Part shown: positions 1 to 8,436 of the stretch, in pieces | Layout of the letters: every line of letters starts with the position of its first letter | Position numbering within the stretch: position 1 is the stretch's first letter | Origin: Anianibacter sp965662745 | Lineage (GTDB): Bacteria; Pseudomonadota; Alphaproteobacteria; Rhodobacterales; Rhodobacteraceae | Assembly (NCBI GenBank): GCA_965662745.1 | Contig: CBFIJK010000010.1 | Location: forward strand, 9,974 to 73,973 | DNA length: 64,000 nucleotides | Direction of reading: 5' to 3' | Notes under the pieces: model-generated | What the model was told of the DNA's origin: nothing | Seen by the model: only the letters and a program-made list of their open reading frames with translations | The model's database searches: none | Position numbers and translations under genes: made by a program

Positions 1-64
1 GATGACCGTGGTGCACGCCATCCTCGTCGAACGGCACGGTCGGTGTGATCGGATTGATGGTCAT
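1..64 (-). CDS. doeB: N-acetyl-diaminobutyrate deacetylase DoeB, N-terminal fragment
   Basis: Only the first 21 codons are in the window; the gene runs off the left edge. The peptide begins MTINPITPTVPFDEDGVHHG, which matches the conserved start of DoeB/EutE, a succinylglutamate-desuccinylase/aspartoacylase-type hydrolase that deacetylates N-acetyl-diaminobutyrate released from ectoine. Its ATG overlaps the stop codon of doeA in an ATGA, so the two are probably translationally coupled. Identification rests on this short peptide plus the position directly after doeA, which is the usual order in ectoine-degradation operons. Confidence 0.75.
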   Translation of the reverse strand, partial: MTINPITPTVPFDEDGVHHGH

Positions 65-1245
65 TTCACGAAGATCTGCCGCGGTGTGTTGCACAGGCAT
101 TCACAGCCCGTTTCGGTGATGCGGATCGCCTCGGTGATTTCCAACCCGCCGTCTTCCAGCCAAAGCGCGGGCATGAAATGCAGCACCATGTTGGGCTTGA
201 GCGCCGTCATGTCGCCGCGCCGGAAGGACATCGTGCGCTCGCCCCAGTCGGGCGGATACGACAGGCCAATGGAATAGCCGCACCGGCTGTCCTTTTCCCA
301 ACCCAGCTTGTTGAGCGTGGCGTTGAACGCGTTCGCGACATCCTCGCAGCGGTTTCCGGGGCGGGCCTGTTCCAGCCCGGCCTCCATCGCCTCGACCACA
401 GCCTTTTCGGCCTCTTGGTAGTGGACGGGTGGTGCGCCGAAAAACAGCGTGCGCGATTGCGGGCAGTGATAGCGACGATGGGCGCCCGCGATCTCGAAGA
501 AGTTCGATTCGCCCTTCTTCAGCGGTCTGTTATCCCAGGTCAGATGCGGGGCGGTGGCGTCCATGCCAGAGGGTGTCAGCGGCACGATGGCGGGATAATC
601 GCCCCACTGGCCATCGGCACCCATCGCGCCTTGATGCAGGATCTCGGCCACGAGTTCGTTCTTGCGCATCCCGGGTTCGGCCACGTCGAGGATCCGGTCA
701 TGCATCGCCTCAACGATGCGCGCGGCACGGCGCATATAGAGGATCTCGCTGTCCGATTTCACGGCGCGCTGCCAGTTCACGAGGCCCGTGGCATCCTCGA
801 ACACCGCATGGTGCAAGTGTTCGGTCAGCACATGATGCGCGCGCGCCGAGTAGTAGTAGTTGTCCATCTCGACCCCGATGCGCGCCTCTTGCCAGCCGCG
901 TTCGAAGATCAGGATTGCCAGCGCCTCCATCGGGTGCTTTTGCGGGTTCTGAACATAGGTGTCGTCATAGCCGATGATGGTCTCGTCATGGTTTTCCATG
1001 AAGACCGTCCGCACCGCGCCCAGCCCGTCCATGGACCTGCCCCACCAGACCGGTGGACCTTCCATACCCAGCAGAACCGCCTGATGGACATAGAAGGACC
1101 AGCCATCGTAGCCGCAGATCCAGTTCATGTTCGATGGATCCGAGATGATCAGCAGATCGAGCCCGCGCAGGTCCATTTCCTCGCGCGTGGCGGCGATCCG
1201 TGCCTCGTATTCGGCATCGGTGAAGTTCGGGTTGGTCGTTGTCAA
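61..1245 (-). CDS. doeA: Ectoine hydrolase (M24 peptidase fold)
   Basis: A 394-residue creatinase/M24-fold protein: N-terminal creatinase-like domain about 1-160, M24 domain about 170-380. It hydrolyses the ectoine ring to N-acetyl-2,4-diaminobutyrate in the cytoplasm. Residues 249-254 read FFEIAG, followed by a His/Arg-rich stretch, where classical M24 metallopeptidases carry aspartate metal ligands. This agrees with DoeA/EutD, which is reported to work without the usual dinuclear metal site. It sits between an aminotransferase (39 bp upstream) and doeB (ATGA overlap downstream), the expected catabolic context. Length is normal for the family. The identification is strong because family, order and downstream partner agree. 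Confidence 0.88.
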   Translation of the reverse strand: MTTTNPNFTDAEYEARIAATREEMDLRGLDLLIISDPSNMNWICGYDGWSFYVHQAVLLGMEGPPVWWGRSMDGLGAVRTVFMENHDETIIGYDDTYVQNPQKHPMEALAILIFERGWQEARIGVEMDNYYYSARAHHVLTEHLHHAVFEDATGLVNWQRAVKSDSEILYMRRAARIVEAMHDRILDVAEPGMRKNELVAEILHQGAMGADGQWGDYPAIVPLTPSGMDATAPHLTWDNRPLKKGESNFFEIAGAHRRYHCPQSRTLFFGAPPVHYQEAEKAVVEAMEAGLEQARPGNRCEDVANAFNATLNKLGWEKDSRCGYSIGLSYPPDWGERTMSFRRGDMTALKPNMVLHFMPALWLEDGGLEITEAIRITETGCECLCNTPRQIFVK

Positions 1246-1284
1246 AGATGGTCCCTTTCGCGCAAGGCCGGGGGCCGCCGCGCG

Positions 1285-2661
1285 TCAGAGCGCGGCCAGC
1301 ACCTCGTCTGCGGCATCCTTGGTCGCCGAAACCACCACGTCAATCTCCTCTTTCGAGATGCAAAGCGGCGGCGCGAAGCCGATGATATCGCCGCCCGGCA
1401 TCGCACGGGCGATCACGCCGCGTTCCGCCATCTTGGCAACGATGGTCGGGACCACCTTCTTGGCCGGATCGAAGGCCGCGCGCGTGTCACGGTCCGCCGT
1501 CAGTTCCACTGCACAGAGCATCCCCTCGCCCCGGATCTCGCCGATATGGGCGTGATCGCCAAAGGCGGCGCGCATCCGGCCCAACAGTTCGGGGCCGTTG
1601 TCGCGCACATTCTGCAGAAGGTTCAGATCGTCGATCAGCTTTAGGTTCGCGACCCCGGCCGCCGCGCCGATGGGATGGGCCGAATAGGTCCAGCCATGGC
1701 CGAAGGGGCCGTTCTCATCCGTGCCCTGTTCCAACACCTTCCACATCTTGTCGCCCACGATGGACCCCGACAGCGGCGCATAGGCCGAAGTGAGGCCCTT
1801 GGCGACGGTCATCAGATCGGGCTTGATGCCATAATAATCGCTGCCGAACATCGTTCCCATGCGGCCAAAGCCGGTAACGACCTCATCCGCGATCAGAAGG
1901 ATGTCGTATTTCTGCAGGATCGGCTGGATCTTTTCCCAATAGCCCTTCGGCGGCGGTACGATGCCGCCCGTTCCAAGGATCGGCTCTCCGATGAAGGCGG
2001 CGACGGTGTCGGGGCCTTCGGACAGGATCAGCTCTTCGAGCTTCTCGGCGCACCAGGTTGAAAACTCATCCTCGCTCATGCCCGTTTCGGGGCGGTGGTG
2101 GTAATAGGGCGCCTCGGTATGGATCACCTGCGCGAGCGGCAGGTCGAACTTCTTGTGAAACAGCTCCAGCCCCGTGAGCGAGCCTGTGACAAGGCCCGAT
2201 CCGTGATAGCCACGCCAGCGCGAGATGATCTTTTTCTTCTCGGGGCGGCCAAGGATGTTGTTGTAGTACCAGACGAGTTTCACGTTCGTCTCGTTCGCAT
2301 CCGATCCCGACAGGCCGAAATAGACCTTGGACATGTGATCGGGCGCGCGGTCCATGACCATATGCGCCAACGTGATCGACGCTTCGGTGCCGTGGCCAAC
2401 ATAGGCGTGGTAGTAGGCCAGCTCCTGCGCCTGCTTGGCGATGGCATCGGCGATTTCCGTGCGTCCATAGCCGACATTCACGCAGTAAAGACCCGCAAAG
2501 GCGTCAAGCAGCTTCTTGCCGTCACGATCCTCGATAAAGACCCCCTCGCCGCCAGTTATGATCCGCTGTGGCGCCTCGCCGCGCGCGAACTGCGCCAGAT
2601 GGGTCGACGGGTGAAAGAAATGGTCGCGGTCCCATTTGGATAGCTGGTCGTTGGTCAGCAT
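1285..2661 (-). CDS. Class III PLP aminotransferase of the ectoine-degradation operon
   Basis: A 458-residue fold-type I, class III omega-aminotransferase. The PLP lysine is K288 (in VAKGLTSAYAPLSG) and the cofactor-ring aspartate is D259 (LLIADEVVTGFGR). Close relatives are annotated as aspartate aminotransferase family or taurine/beta-alanine:pyruvate-type enzymes. In ectoine-catabolic operons such an enzyme (DoeD in Halomonas, Atf in Ruegeria) removes the amino group of diaminobutyrate. It is the first visible gene of the minus-strand operon, with a Shine-Dalgarno AAAGGAGGA just before the ATG. The role in ectoine breakdown is inferred from position; the exact amino donor cannot be read from sequence. 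Confidence 0.8.
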   Translation of the reverse strand: MLTNDQLSKWDRDHFFHPSTHLAQFARGEAPQRIITGGEGVFIEDRDGKKLLDAFAGLYCVNVGYGRTEIADAIAKQAQELAYYHAYVGHGTEASITLAHMVMDRAPDHMSKVYFGLSGSDANETNVKLVWYYNNILGRPEKKKIISRWRGYHGSGLVTGSLTGLELFHKKFDLPLAQVIHTEAPYYHHRPETGMSEDEFSTWCAEKLEELILSEGPDTVAAFIGEPILGTGGIVPPPKGYWEKIQPILQKYDILLIADEVVTGFGRMGTMFGSDYYGIKPDLMTVAKGLTSAYAPLSGSIVGDKMWKVLEQGTDENGPFGHGWTYSAHPIGAAAGVANLKLIDDLNLLQNVRDNGPELLGRMRAAFGDHAHIGEIRGEGMLCAVELTADRDTRAAFDPAKKVVPTIVAKMAERGVIARAMPGGDIIGFAPPLCISKEEIDVVVSATKDAADEVLAAL

Positions 2662-2770
2662 TGCTGATCCTCCTTTGGCGATCGGGGGGTTATTTCGGGT
2701 GGCGCACGCGGCGCTGATGACTTGCGCCGGACCCTAGGGGATCCGGGCGCGGGGTTCCATCCCCCTTCTT

Positions 2771-3655
2771 TTACGGGGGTTGTGCGCCGGTTCGACGCGC
2801 CTTGAGGACGCTTTTCAAAGTCTCGGCGATGCCGCCGGCGGGATGTTCGTGAGCGCCTGCGTTCCCCATGCGGCGCTGCACTTCGGCACTGGCGCGGCCC
2901 AGATCACCGGTCAGACCCAGATCGTCGAAGGTCGCAGCGCTTTCGTCCATCTCGGCGGCCCGGCGCGCGCCGTGGGTGAGCGTGCGTTCCAGCGTATAGG
3001 CCACATGATCCGGCCAGCCGAGACCGGGATAGCTGGAGGACAAGGATCCAAGGATCGTCTCGGTCACGCCCGCCGCCTCTGCCGCCAGCAGGGTCTCGAC
3101 CGTGATCGCCTCCAGCCCCTTGACGAAATTCGAACGGATCATCTTGATCGCGGTCGCAGCGCCCGGCTCTGGCCCGGCGAGCGACCACGCAAAGCCAAGC
3201 GCATCCAGCGCCGGGGCAATGGCGCCTGTTTCGCCGCCCAGCAGCACCGGCGTCTTGTGACCGCGCGGGTGCACCGGCGCCATGACGGCCATGTCGAGGT
3301 ATGTGCCGCCCGTGCCGCTGATCAGCGCGGCGGTCTCCACCTTCCGGCCCGGTGAGACGGAATTGATGTCGATAAAGACCGCGCCCTGCCCGAGATGCCG
3401 CGCCACGCTTTGCGCCGCGATCAGCGATTGATCCGCCGTCACCGCCGAGATCACCCAATCGGCACCGGTGAACCCGTCCAGCCCGATGACTTCGGTCCCG
3501 TCCCGGTCCATCGCCGCGCGCATCGCGTCGGCCTCTGGCCCGTCCAGCTTGATGTCATAGGCCGCAAAACGCAGATCGCCCTGCGCGGAAAGGCTCTGGC
3601 GAAAGGCGCGGGCCGCTTCGCCGTAGCCGAGAAAAGCAATGTAAAGCTGTGTCAT
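2771..3655 (-). CDS. NAD(P)-dependent dehydrogenase with DUF1932 C-terminal domain
   Basis: A 294-residue protein starting at MTQLYIAFLGYGEAARAF. The N-terminal Rossmann domain (about 1-160) resembles 3-hydroxyisobutyrate and 6-phosphogluconate dehydrogenases. The C-terminal helical domain (about 180-270) resembles DUF1932, including the IKMIRSNFVKGLEA helix that holds the catalytic lysine in this superfamily. The frame stays open 58 codons upstream, but those residues look like noise and extend into phnM. The gene lies 40 bp downstream of phnM on the same strand and is probably co-transcribed. The substrate is unknown; members of this group oxidise beta-hydroxy acids. Confidence 0.75.
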   Translation of the reverse strand: MTQLYIAFLGYGEAARAFRQSLSAQGDLRFAAYDIKLDGPEADAMRAAMDRDGTEVIGLDGFTGADWVISAVTADQSLIAAQSVARHLGQGAVFIDINSVSPGRKVETAALISGTGGTYLDMAVMAPVHPRGHKTPVLLGGETGAIAPALDALGFAWSLAGPEPGAATAIKMIRSNFVKGLEAITVETLLAAEAAGVTETILGSLSSSYPGLGWPDHVAYTLERTLTHGARRAAEMDESAATFDDLGLTGDLGRASAEVQRRMGNAGAHEHPAGGIAETLKSVLKARRTGAQPP

Positions 3656-3695
3656 GGGGCCAAGGTGCTGCGCGGGGGTCCGCCTTGGCAAGGGG

Positions 3696-4832
3696 TCATG
3701 CGAGCATGCGTTGCGCGATCTTGCCCGAAAGATGGACCGGCTGACCGCCTGCAAAGGTCGCCTCAACCCGCCGGGTCTTGGGGTCAAGCACGATGAAATC
3801 CGCGCGCTGGCCATCCGCGATGCCGCCACGATCCGTCAGCCCCATGACGGCGGCGGGACGGGTCGACACAAGCGCCCAAGCCTCTTCCATCGGCAGAATG
3901 CGGCGGTCGGTGAGCGCAAAGGCCGCCTGCGCCAGCGAGGGGTAGTGGTAGTCGGAGGCCAGTGCATCAACGAGACCCTCGGCCACGAAATCGCTGGCCG
4001 AGAGGCCCTTGGACTTGTGGCTGCCGCCCCGGACGACATTCGGCGCGCCCATGACGACCGCCTCGCCTGCGTCCTTCGCCTCGCGCGCGGCCTCGAAGCT
4101 GAGCGGGAATTCCGAGATCGGCGATCCAAGCGCGCGGAAGGCGCGGCGCGCATCGCCGTCCGGCTCGTCATGGGACGCGATCACCACGTCGCCAAGCCGC
4201 GCGGATAGGTCTTTCAGGAAGGCCGGCACGCGCGGCGCATTCGCCTCGCACGCCTGCATGATCTTCAGATGCGCCTCAGGAGACCGCCTTGCCTTCAGCG
4301 CTCCGCCCTGCAGACGCGGCGGCGGTTTGCCCGCGCTCAGCCGATCATGGGCGAGATGATCGTTGAAGGCGAGATAATCGATCCCGTGTTCGCGCACGAG
4401 ATCGAGCATCGCGTCACCGTCCTCGACCATATGCGTCTCGAACCGCAGTTGCAGGCGCAGATCGAGCGCGGTTCGCCCCCGCTGACCCGTCACCGCCTCT
4501 GCCATGCGGGCGGCGAATTCGGGGCCGCGCATGCCGCCTTCCCAGCTCCAGAATTGCGCGAGCCATGCGGTGGTGATGCCCGATCCGGCGAGTTCCTGTT
4601 CGATGGCCCCCATGGCGGGCGCCAGATCGAGGATCAGGCCCCGGCGCGGGGCGACGTGCCGCTCGAATCCGTCGCCGTGCAGATCGACGAGCCCGGGCAG
4701 GATCCACAGATCCGCAGCATCAATGCGCCGCCCCGCCACGGCATCCGTGAACCGGCCTTCCGCGATGCCAAGCGGCTGATCGGCAAACCCGTCCGGCGTC
4801 AGGATGCGCCCGTTTTCAAACCCGTATTCCAT
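3696..4832 (-). CDS. phnM: Alpha-D-ribose 1-methylphosphonate 5-triphosphate diphosphatase PhnM
   Basis: A 378-residue amidohydrolase-superfamily protein starting MEYGFENGRILTPDG. The metal-binding motif LPGLVDLHGDGFERH (residues 45-59) is the PhnM variant of the amidohydrolase HxH. LQLRFETHMVEDGDAM and VVIASHDEPD supply further expected ligands. PhnM removes pyrophosphate from the ribose-1-methylphosphonate triphosphate intermediate of the C-P lyase pathway. No phnGHIJKLN genes are visible, so either they lie elsewhere or this copy is an orphan. It is divergent from the FAD monooxygenase at 4940, with 107 bp between the start codons that must hold both promoters. Confidence 0.85.
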   Translation of the reverse strand: MEYGFENGRILTPDGFADQPLGIAEGRFTDAVAGRRIDAADLWILPGLVDLHGDGFERHVAPRRGLILDLAPAMGAIEQELAGSGITTAWLAQFWSWEGGMRGPEFAARMAEAVTGQRGRTALDLRLQLRFETHMVEDGDAMLDLVREHGIDYLAFNDHLAHDRLSAGKPPPRLQGGALKARRSPEAHLKIMQACEANAPRVPAFLKDLSARLGDVVIASHDEPDGDARRAFRALGSPISEFPLSFEAAREAKDAGEAVVMGAPNVVRGGSHKSKGLSASDFVAEGLVDALASDYHYPSLAQAAFALTDRRILPMEEAWALVSTRPAAVMGLTDRGGIADGQRADFIVLDPKTRRVEATFAGGQPVHLSGKIAQRMLA

Positions 4833-4939
4833 GGGCGCTTCCCTGCCCCGGCGGGGCCGATCTTGCAAGGGGCGCGTCTTGCCCTGAGGGGATGCTGCGC
4901 ATAAACCGGATCCGCACGGCGCGGAGGAAAGGCGGCAGA

Positions 4940-6232
4940 ATGGCAGAGCGGGATATCATCATCGCGGGCGGCGGCATCGGCGGGCTCGCGCTTGCGCTCA
5001 CGCTGCACCAGATCGGTGTTTCAGTGCGCGTCTATGAACAGGTGCGCGAGATGAAGCCCCTGGGCGTCGGCATCAACCTGCAACCCAACGCGGTGCGCGA
5101 GCTTTACGATCTTGGCATCGGCGCAGAGGCGCTGGATGCGGTCGGCGTTCCGGCGCGGGAATGGGCGCTTGTGGGGTTGAACGGCAAGGAAATCTATTCC
5201 GAGCCACGCGGCATCGACGCTGGATACGACTGGCCGCAATACGCGGTGCATCGCGGGCGGCTGCATATGCTGCTGTATCATACATTGTTGGAGCGCGCGG
5301 GCGCGGATGCCGTGGTTCTGGGCGCGACGGTGACCGGCTATGCGCAGGACGAGACCGGCGTGACCGCGACGATTGCCCATTCGGATGGCAGCGCAAGCAC
5401 GGCGCGCGGGCGGCTGTTGCTGGGCGCGGACGGCATCCATTCGGCAGTGCGCGCGCAGATGCACCCGGACCAGCCGCCGATCCATTGGGGCGGCGCGATC
5501 ATGTGGCGCGGGCTGACGCGCGCCAAGCCCATTCGCACCGGGTCGTCCTTCATCGGCCTTGGCACGCACAAGCACCGCATGGTGATCTACCCGATTTCCG
5601 CGCCCGATCCCGAGACGGGCCTTGCCGATATCAACTGGATCGCCGAGCGCACGGTCGAGCCGGATGAAGAGCGCGGGCAGACCGGTTGGTTCCGGCCCGT
5701 GGAGATCGCCGAGTTCGCGCATCATTTCGAAGGATTCCGCTATGACTGGCTGGACGTGCCCGAGATGCTGGCGGGCGCCGAGATCGCGTATGAGAACCCG
5801 ATGATCGACCGTGATCCTGTGTCCACATGGACCGAGGGGCGCGTGGCGCTGATGGGGGACGCGGCCCATGCGATGTATCCCACCGGGTCGAACGGGGCGA
5901 GCCAGGCGGTCGTCGACGCGCGGGTGCTGGGCACGAAGCTGATCGCGTTTGGGCTGGGGCCGGAGGCGCTGGCGGCCTATGACGCGGAGCTGTGCGGGCC
6001 GATTTCCGAGGTCGTCCTGCGCAATCGCGGAGCGGGGCCGTTCGGCTTGCTGAACCTCGTCGATGAGCGCTGTGGCGGGGCGTTTGACGATATCGATGCG
6101 GTGATCCCGCCCGAGGAGCGCGCGGGGTTCATGGCCGCCTACAAGAGCGCCGCCGGGTTCGCCAAGGACCGGCTCAACGCGGCGGAGCGGACGATCCCCG
6201 ACGGCGCGAAAGTGGCGGGCGTTCCGGCGTGA
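4940..6232 (+). CDS. FAD-dependent aromatic monooxygenase (PHBH/UbiH-like)
   Basis: A 430-residue flavoprotein monooxygenase. The dinucleotide-binding GGGIGG lies at residues 10-15, an LLGADGIHSAVR NAD(P)H/FAD signature is mid-protein, and GDAAHAMYPTGSNGASQA (about 305-323) is the second FAD motif. I chose the second in-frame ATG (MAERDIII) because AGGAAAGGCGG precedes it and the residues upstream do not fit the family. Proteins of this group hydroxylate aromatic or heteroaromatic carboxylates; PhzS-like proteins are close in architecture. It is monocistronic, followed by the hairpin repeat at 6241. The substrate is not deducible, although a ring-cleavage-type dioxygenase lies just downstream on the other strand. 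Confidence 0.82.
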   Translation: MAERDIIIAGGGIGGLALALTLHQIGVSVRVYEQVREMKPLGVGINLQPNAVRELYDLGIGAEALDAVGVPAREWALVGLNGKEIYSEPRGIDAGYDWPQYAVHRGRLHMLLYHTLLERAGADAVVLGATVTGYAQDETGVTATIAHSDGSASTARGRLLLGADGIHSAVRAQMHPDQPPIHWGGAIMWRGLTRAKPIRTGSSFIGLGTHKHRMVIYPISAPDPETGLADINWIAERTVEPDEERGQTGWFRPVEIAEFAHHFEGFRYDWLDVPEMLAGAEIAYENPMIDRDPVSTWTEGRVALMGDAAHAMYPTGSNGASQAVVDARVLGTKLIAFGLGPEALAAYDAELCGPISEVVLRNRGAGPFGLLNLVDERCGGAFDDIDAVIPPEERAGFMAAYKSAAGFAKDRLNAAERTIPDGAKVAGVPA

Positions 6233-6240
6233 TCCTTGGT

Positions 6241-6320
6241 TTCGCCCCGGCTTCGCCGGGGCGATCCGCTGGGGGCTCTGCCCCCAGACCCCCGAGGGTA
6301 TTTATGGAACCAAAGTGGGG
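6241..6320. repeat. Intergenic GC-hairpin repeat, copy 1
   Basis: This holds two hairpins: CCCCGG-CTTCG-CCGGGG and the palindrome GGGGGCTCTGCCCCC at 6271-6285. They are followed by CCCCCGAGGGTATTTAT and ACCAAAG. A related copy lies at 22026-22110 with the same order of palindrome, CCCCCG, TATTTAT and ACCAAAG. It sits between convergent genes and probably ends transcription from both sides. Confidence 0.75.
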
Positions 6321-6361
6321 CCGGGTTGATCGCGTGACCGGCTGCTGCAGGGATTGCCCCG

Positions 6362-7318
6362 TCAGTCGACGGGCGGGGTGCCGTGGGTATGGAAGGTCTC
6401 AATGGTCTTGAGGCCCCAGGCCTGGCCCTTTTTGCGGTCGCTCTCAGTCCATTTCACCGGCTGCCAGTCGGGCGCGAGGATGAGGCGGGCGCCCGCGTTG
6501 GCCAGTTCCACGCGGTTGCCTGCTGGTTCCCACACATAAAGAAAGAACGTCCCCTGGATCGCGTGTTTATGGGGGCCGGTTTCAATATGGACGCCGTTTT
6601 GCAGGAAGATGTCGGCGGCGCGCAGGATATCCTCGCGCTGGTCGGTGGCGTAGGTGACATGGTGCAGGCGGCCATGGCCTTTGCCGTGCTCTTCGGTGCA
6701 GGCCAGATCGTAAGTCTTGTTGTTGATAGTGAACCAGCAGCCGCCGATCCGGCCATTGTCGAGCTCGATATATTCGGTCACGCGCGCGCCGAGGCAGGTT
6801 TCCATGAAGCGGCGGAATTCGGCGACGTCATCGGCCAGAAGATTGAGGTGGTCGATCCGGCGCGGGGCGGCGCCGGTGAAGGCGCTGGCGGTGTTCTGGA
6901 GTGCCGGGCTATCGGAAGGGTCCGGCGCGGCGCGTCTTGTGTCGTAGTAGATTTCGAAGACATGGCCGAACGGGTCCTCGAAGCGGAAGGCGCGGCCGTG
7001 GCCGGGATCGCCATCCACCCAGCCGTGAACAGGATAACCTGACGCTTCGATCACCGCCACGCGGCGGTCCAGCGCCTCGGGGCTGGCGGCGCGGTAGCCG
7101 ATGTGACCGACGCCGGTGGTAGCCGCGCGGGTGAGTTTCAGCGAATGGTGCTCGTAGTCGTCCCAAGCGCGCAAATAGGCGCTTTGGCCGTCATCGGCCG
7201 ACAGTTTCAGGCCGTAGATCCGTGTGAAGAAATCGAGGCTGTCCTCGAAGCGATCGGTCAGCATCTCGACATGGCCGAGGTGGGCGATGTCGAAGGACGG
7301 ATTTGTGGGCTTCGTCAT
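6362..7318 (-). CDS. Two-domain VOC dioxygenase (type I extradiol, catechol 2,3-dioxygenase-like)
   Basis: A 318-residue protein with two vicinal-oxygen-chelate domains, about 10-125 and 153-275. The C-terminal domain keeps the iron triad of type I extradiol dioxygenases: H157 (RRIDHLNLL), H220 (RLHHVTYA) and E271 (GNRVELAN). It therefore probably cleaves a catecholic ring meta to the hydroxyls using Fe(II). It is the last gene of a four-gene operon and overlaps the CaiB CoA-transferase by ATGA at 7315-7318. The partners (CoA transferase and acyl-CoA dehydrogenase) point to further breakdown through CoA thioesters. The precise substrate is unknown. Confidence 0.82.
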   Translation of the reverse strand: MTKPTNPSFDIAHLGHVEMLTDRFEDSLDFFTRIYGLKLSADDGQSAYLRAWDDYEHHSLKLTRAATTGVGHIGYRAASPEALDRRVAVIEASGYPVHGWVDGDPGHGRAFRFEDPFGHVFEIYYDTRRAAPDPSDSPALQNTASAFTGAAPRRIDHLNLLADDVAEFRRFMETCLGARVTEYIELDNGRIGGCWFTINNKTYDLACTEEHGKGHGRLHHVTYATDQREDILRAADIFLQNGVHIETGPHKHAIQGTFFLYVWEPAGNRVELANAGARLILAPDWQPVKWTESDRKKGQAWGLKTIETFHTHGTPPVD

Positions 7319-8436
7319 GTCTGGTGATCCTTCTTGCGGGGGTGGACCTCGGCGGCGCCGAGGCGCGGCACCGGGCCGTAGCGTCTTGGCTCTCCGACAT
7401 GTTGTGCGCCGGGGGCGGGCAGATCGACGGGGCCGCCCTCTGTCTCGACGGTGATACGGCGCAGATGCGGGTGATGCGCAAGGCCGTCCATGTCGTTGAC
7501 CTTCGCGAAGGCGATGCCGAGGGCCAAAAGTGCCGCTTCCGCCTCATCCGCGCCGCGCCGGGCAAAGGCGGCCTGCACGCTTGCGTCCGTCTCGGCGCGG
7601 TTCTGGACGCGTGCGACATTGGTGGCAAAGCGCGGGTCGGTCCCGAGGTCGGGCGCGCCAAGGAAGTCGGCAGCGAGACTGCGCCATTCGCGGTCGGACT
7701 GGATCGAGATCAGGATCGGCGGGCCGCTTTCCGGCGCGAACACGCCATAGGGCGCGATGGAGGGATGCGCGAGGCCGACACGGCCCGGGGTCTTGCCGCC
7801 TTCATGGTTCAGAAGCGGGACCGTCAGCCAATCGGCCATCACGTCGAACATCGACACGGAAATCCGTGCGCCCTGCCCGGTGATCCCGCGCCGGATCAGC
7901 GCCTCAAGGATCGCGGCATGGGCCGTGGCGCCCGTGGCGATATCGACGACCGAGACGCCGACGCGCGCAGGTTCGGACGGGCCGCCGGTGATCGACGAGA
8001 GCCCGCTATCGGCCTGGATCAGCAGATCATACGCCTTGCGGGTCGCCATCGGTCCATCCTCGCCATAGCCCGAGATCGAGCAGGTGATGAGCCGCGGATA
8101 ATCGCGTTCGAGACGATCGAGCGCAAAGCCGAGTTTCGCCATCGCGCCGGGCTTGAGGTTCTGCACCAGCACATCTGCGCCTGCGATCAAATCCTCCAGC
8201 ACGGCGCAGCATTCGGGGGTGGCAAGGTCCAGAACCTCCGAGCGCTTGCCGCGATTGAGCCAGACGAAATAGCTTGACTGGCCCGCCGCGACATCATCGT
8301 AGCCGCGCGCAAAATCACCCTCGGGACGCTCGATCTTCAGAACGTCTGCCCCGGCATCGGCGAGGCGCGACGTGGCGAACGGGGCGGCGACCGCCTGTTC
8401 GACCGCGATGACCTTGAGACCTTCGAGCGCGCGCAT
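7315..8436 (-). CDS. CaiB/BaiF family CoA-transferase
   Basis: A 373-residue class III CoA-transferase. The N-terminal segment GLKVIAVEQAVAAPFATSRLADAGADVLKIE is typical, and D165 (VSVVDIATG) is the catalytic aspartate that forms the acyl-aspartyl/CoA intermediate. It moves CoA from a donor thioester to a carboxylic acid. Its start codon directly abuts the stop of the acyl-CoA dehydrogenase (8436/8437) and its stop overlaps the VOC dioxygenase start, so all three are translationally coupled. The probable job is to activate an acid that the adjacent dehydrogenase then oxidises. The identity of the acid is not visible. Confidence 0.85.
   Translation of the reverse strand: MRALEGLKVIAVEQAVAAPFATSRLADAGADVLKIERPEGDFARGYDDVAAGQSSYFVWLNRGKRSEVLDLATPECCAVLEDLIAGADVLVQNLKPGAMAKLGFALDRLERDYPRLITCSISGYGEDGPMATRKAYDLLIQADSGLSSITGGPSEPARVGVSVVDIATGATAHAAILEALIRRGITGQGARISVSMFDVMADWLTVPLLNHEGGKTPGRVGLAHPSIAPYGVFAPESGPPILISIQSDREWRSLAADFLGAPDLGTDPRFATNVARVQNRAETDASVQAAFARRGADEAEAALLALGIAFAKVNDMDGLAHHPHLRRITVETEGGPVDLPAPGAQHVGEPRRYGPVPRLGAAEVHPRKKDHQT

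Noticed and set aside
2680..2780. Terminator CCCCC/GGGGG around the end of the DUF1932 gene
   Set aside because: The stem is only five base pairs with a nine-base loop, overlaps the stop codon and lacks a T tract, so it is too weak to list.
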